Below are positions 62,301 to 64,000 of a stretch of DNA of 64,000 nt, in pieces. Both the position numbers and the translations under genes were made by a program. The stretch is taken from contig CATNEN010000038.1 of the NCBI GenBank assembly GCA_950097015.1, positions 1,674,001 through 1,738,000 of the forward strand, read 5' to 3'. The stretch's first letter is position 1. Each line of letters begins with the position of its first letter. The stretch comes from Macrostomum hystrix. Taxonomy: Eukaryota; Platyhelminthes; Macrostomidae. The notes under the pieces are model-generated. The model searched no databases, was not told the DNA's origin, and was given only the letters and a program-made list of their open reading frames with translations.

Positions 62301-63310
62301 GCCAGTCACTCTCAGCGGGGTGAGTGACACTGCAAATGCAGCGAGTATCGAGTAGTGATAGTTTGAGTAAAACTTTTGGCAGACAGCGTAAAACTACGCA
62401 ACGGTAGCAACGTTGCTATTAATTGAGCAACGGAAATGAGGGTTGAGAGGTGAGGCTCAACCTCCGAAGCTATATGTCTTATAGACAGAAAGCTAGGGGA
62501 TACGCATAATGATAAATAACTATAATAATAATAATAACCGCTGGAGGGCTGCGAGCAATGGCACATCATCTGGAGACACTAGACGCGCAGCCAGAGAGGA
62601 GGCAATCATGCCAATTCCGCTGACTCCTGAGCACACACGCACTGAGATACTGTACGCAGGCATACGCTCACACTGGTGTGTACATCTGCCCTGGCTTTCT
62701 CATTGTCAGGCAGTGTACACATTCACTGTGCCTTGGTGGTTGGCCATCAAGGGCCTCAATTGCACGACAAGCGCCCCAAGCCTTCTCTCCGCGGCTGCGC
62801 CCCAAATGAATGTGGCCTCGCCGCGGAATCGAGCTCAGGGACCTTGGTGCGAGAGGCAAACGCGTTTACCGCTCTGCTACGGACCCCCAGCGCACGCGCA
62901 TACGAACTGTACACCTCACACCTGTGTGCGTATTTCGACGTTTGAGTGTTAAGCGGAACAGGCATGGCGAACAGCCTTCTCGCTGGCTGTGGCTTGAATG
63001 TCGTCAAAGCGACGCGCCAGCGCCCACAGCGCCCTGAAATTAATTCTACTATAAGCAATTAATATTACTATAGCAATCCAATAACGTGACAAACTCTTTG
63101 CCATCGATCTCGCAGCTTCTCCAGCTGCTGCAGGTGGACCAGGGCACTTCAACGGCCATTCTGGGCCAGCTGTGCGGTGGAGCCATGGAGCTGCGCAAGC
63201 TGTTCACGGCTCCAGCCTCGCATCCGAGCCTGCTGGACCAGGCCCAGGAGATCGTCTGCTCCAACTCTAGCGCGTTGGCGTCGCTCAACTTGACGCACTT
63301 TCTCAATGAC
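59373..63310 (+). CDS. ABCA-type ABC transporter, 5' part (gene runs off the window)
   Basis: Six exons with consistent phases: 59373-59438, 59515-59608, 60317-60592, 61028-61723, 62210-62319 and 63116-63310, about 479 aa so far. Exons 1-2 encode a short cytoplasmic start and the first membrane helix (TQILLPVAIISTVVVV) followed by RHVSPP, as in ABCA proteins. Exon 3 gives the hallmark start of the large first extracellular domain (VGLPSEGTLSFMQSFGCNLDNQC). Exons 4-6 are Leu/Ser-rich helical ectodomain with Cys residues (DIACDPGLLAQYL, AALCSVNSS, GQLCGGAMELRKL, QEIVCSNSSAL) and N-glycosylation sequons. ABCA transporters move lipids at membranes. No nucleotide-binding domain lies within the window, and it is expected to the right. 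The start ATG is provisional, since an AG just upstream could be an acceptor. Introns 2, 3 and 4 carry tandem repeats and intron 5 a SINE. Confidence 0.77.
59695..60245. repeat. 18-bp minisatellite in ABCA-type intron 2
   Basis: About 30 copies of CAGCTACTGCCCTCCTAT (some CTTCTAT). In sense each junction reads CTGCCCTCCTATCAG, like a 3' splice site. The array ends about 70 bases before the exon 3 acceptor. Confidence 0.96.
60650..60935. repeat. Degenerate tandem repeat in ABCA-type intron 3
   Basis: Irregular copies of a GGTTGGATAAAGACAG-like unit mixed with GATAGAGACAG. It ends about 90 bases before exon 4. Confidence 0.75.
61800..62045. repeat. 21-bp minisatellite in ABCA-type intron 4
   Basis: About 12 copies of a 21-bp unit containing ATCATGATTATTCACAGGCT, with ATCGTC variants. 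Each copy contains TTATTCACAG|G, a close match to a 3' splice site. It lies 165 bases before the real acceptor of exon 5. Confidence 0.96.
62515..62885 (-). mobile_element. SINE family B copy, full length
   Basis: The best-preserved copy: an AATAATAATAA tail, GGGCTGCGAGCAATGGCACA, CTGACTCCTGAGCACACACG, TGTCAGGCAGTGTACACATT, GGCCATCAAGGGCC, AGCCTTCTCTCCGCGGCTGC, then the reversed tRNA-like head. On the minus strand the head reads GTAGCAGAGCGGTAAACGC (box A) and GAGCTCGATTCCGCGG (box B). It lies in intron 5 of the ABCA-type gene, antisense to it. Confidence 0.88.
62895..63012 (+). mobile_element. Partial SINE family B copy, inverted relative to its neighbour
   Basis: ACTGTACACCTCACACCTGTGTGCG, then GAACAGGCATGGCGAACAGC and CTCGCTGGCTGTGG follow the order of the family B 3' half on the plus strand. 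It is diverged and lies immediately beside the full-length minus copy. Confidence 0.5.
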
Positions 63311-64000
63311 GTAAGCGCAGTCGGGTTGGTCAGTTGTGTTTCTAAGAAATTCGATATGTGCAGCAAACCACTTTTTAGTATTAGTTTTTTACGAGTTGGA
63401 CTGATTTCATTGCGATTTTTTTACTAGAGAGCTTGAACCATGAGAGGTCGTAAGTTCGAATCTTAGGGGGGCGAGTGGGTCAGCGGCTAACGTCGCTGCC
63501 TCGCACTCCAAAGGACGCTACTTCGATTCACCCTTCAAGTCACGATTAATTTTGGGACTTGTTGGGGGGTTTGGACAGTAGCGACCGGCGAAGGTGCACC
63601 ATATTTCGTGCAATCAAAGCTTGAAATAACAGCTTCGCTCCTACCTTTCTGTGTGCCTGTTCTGCGTTGTGTGAGTTGTGTGCGTTGGCGCTGGGGCGTG
63701 AGACCTTGCGGGGGGTGGCTGGAGGGCGGGTGTAGACCGCCGCGCGCTTTCTGGACTTCCGTCAGCGCGATTGGATAAGTGTACACTCATCACCCGGCCC
63801 CCCTGAGGACTGATTTCTTATCAGCCTTCCGCCCCGGCTTGGTCTGCTATGTGCGTGTGGGGCTGGGGTGGGGGCCGGGCCTATTCTGGGTGCCTCCTGC
63901 CCTCCCCGGCTGGTCTGTGCTGCTGTGTGTGGTGCCTGCTCAGGGGAGGCGGCGCGATGGGTGCTAAGCGCCTAGTTCGCCGGTCTGGGGGCGTGCCGCT
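63311..64000. other. GC-rich intronic region with a third tRNA-like repeat head
   Basis: From about 63465 the sequence GGCGAGTGGGTCAGCGGCTAA followed by CTACTTCGATTCACCC resembles tRNA boxes A and B. The rest to the window edge is strikingly GC- and GT-rich (GGCTGGGGTGGGGGCCGGGCC), unlike the rest of the window, and may be the 5' part of a retroelement that continues outside. No protein recognised. Confidence 0.5.

Overview
The window is nuclear DNA of an invertebrate animal. Ten protein-coding loci with spliceosomal introns sit in GC-richer islands, separated by long AT-rich stretches. The genes are metazoan orthologues (CNOT6, SLC25A51, GLT1D1, RPS27A, MPEG1/perforin-2, a Kelch-like protein, an ABCA transporter), and a short TTAGGG run matches the animal telomere motif. 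I cannot name the species. A spiralian (flatworm, mollusc or similar) is a reasonable guess and no more. Gene models were built by hand from reading frame, splice signals and family similarity; for the nine complete models the exon phases close exactly.

Layout. 0.9-3.3 kb: CRAL-TRIO lipid-binding gene (-). 3.6-4.6 kb: 33-bp minisatellite. 5.1-5.6 kb: ubiquitin-RPS27A (-). 5.8-12 kb: AT-rich DNA with SINEs and a 426-bp MITE carrying an exact 8-bp target duplication. 12.0-17.3 kb: BTB-BACK-Kelch gene (+). 18.5-31.6 kb: cluster of MPEG1-like MACPF genes arranged A(-), B(-), C(+), psiD(+). 32.9-34.5 kb: SLC25A51-like mitochondrial carrier (-). 36.8-42.9 kb: CNOT6/CCR4 deadenylase (-), one intron of which holds 3 kb of a 21-bp repeat with a 1,050-bp higher-order period. 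43-51 kb: AT-rich, with two hAT-like MITEs that each carry an internal minisatellite. 51.3-54.1 kb: GLT1D1 glycosyltransferase (-). 56.3-57.1 kb: 24-bp array. 57.9-58.5 kb: long-inverted-repeat element with a small helix-turn-helix ORF. 59.4 kb to the right edge: 5' part of an ABCA-type transporter gene (+).

The genes do not form one pathway. The functional theme is innate defence: three apparently intact type I membrane MACPF proteins and a decayed fourth copy lie side by side. They share exon phases but have different juxtamembrane regions and cytoplasmic tails. The others are housekeeping or regulatory: translation and ubiquitin supply, mRNA deadenylation, mitochondrial NAD transport, CUL3-type adaptor, lipid binding and transport, glycosyl transfer.

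The most unusual structural signal is the minisatellites. At least eleven introns contain tandem arrays (units 16-40 bp, five of them 21 bp), and most arrays end 18-80 bp upstream of the 3' splice site. Several units themselves look like a pyrimidine tract plus CAG in the sense direction. Two introns need a GC-AG donor for the reading frame to hold.
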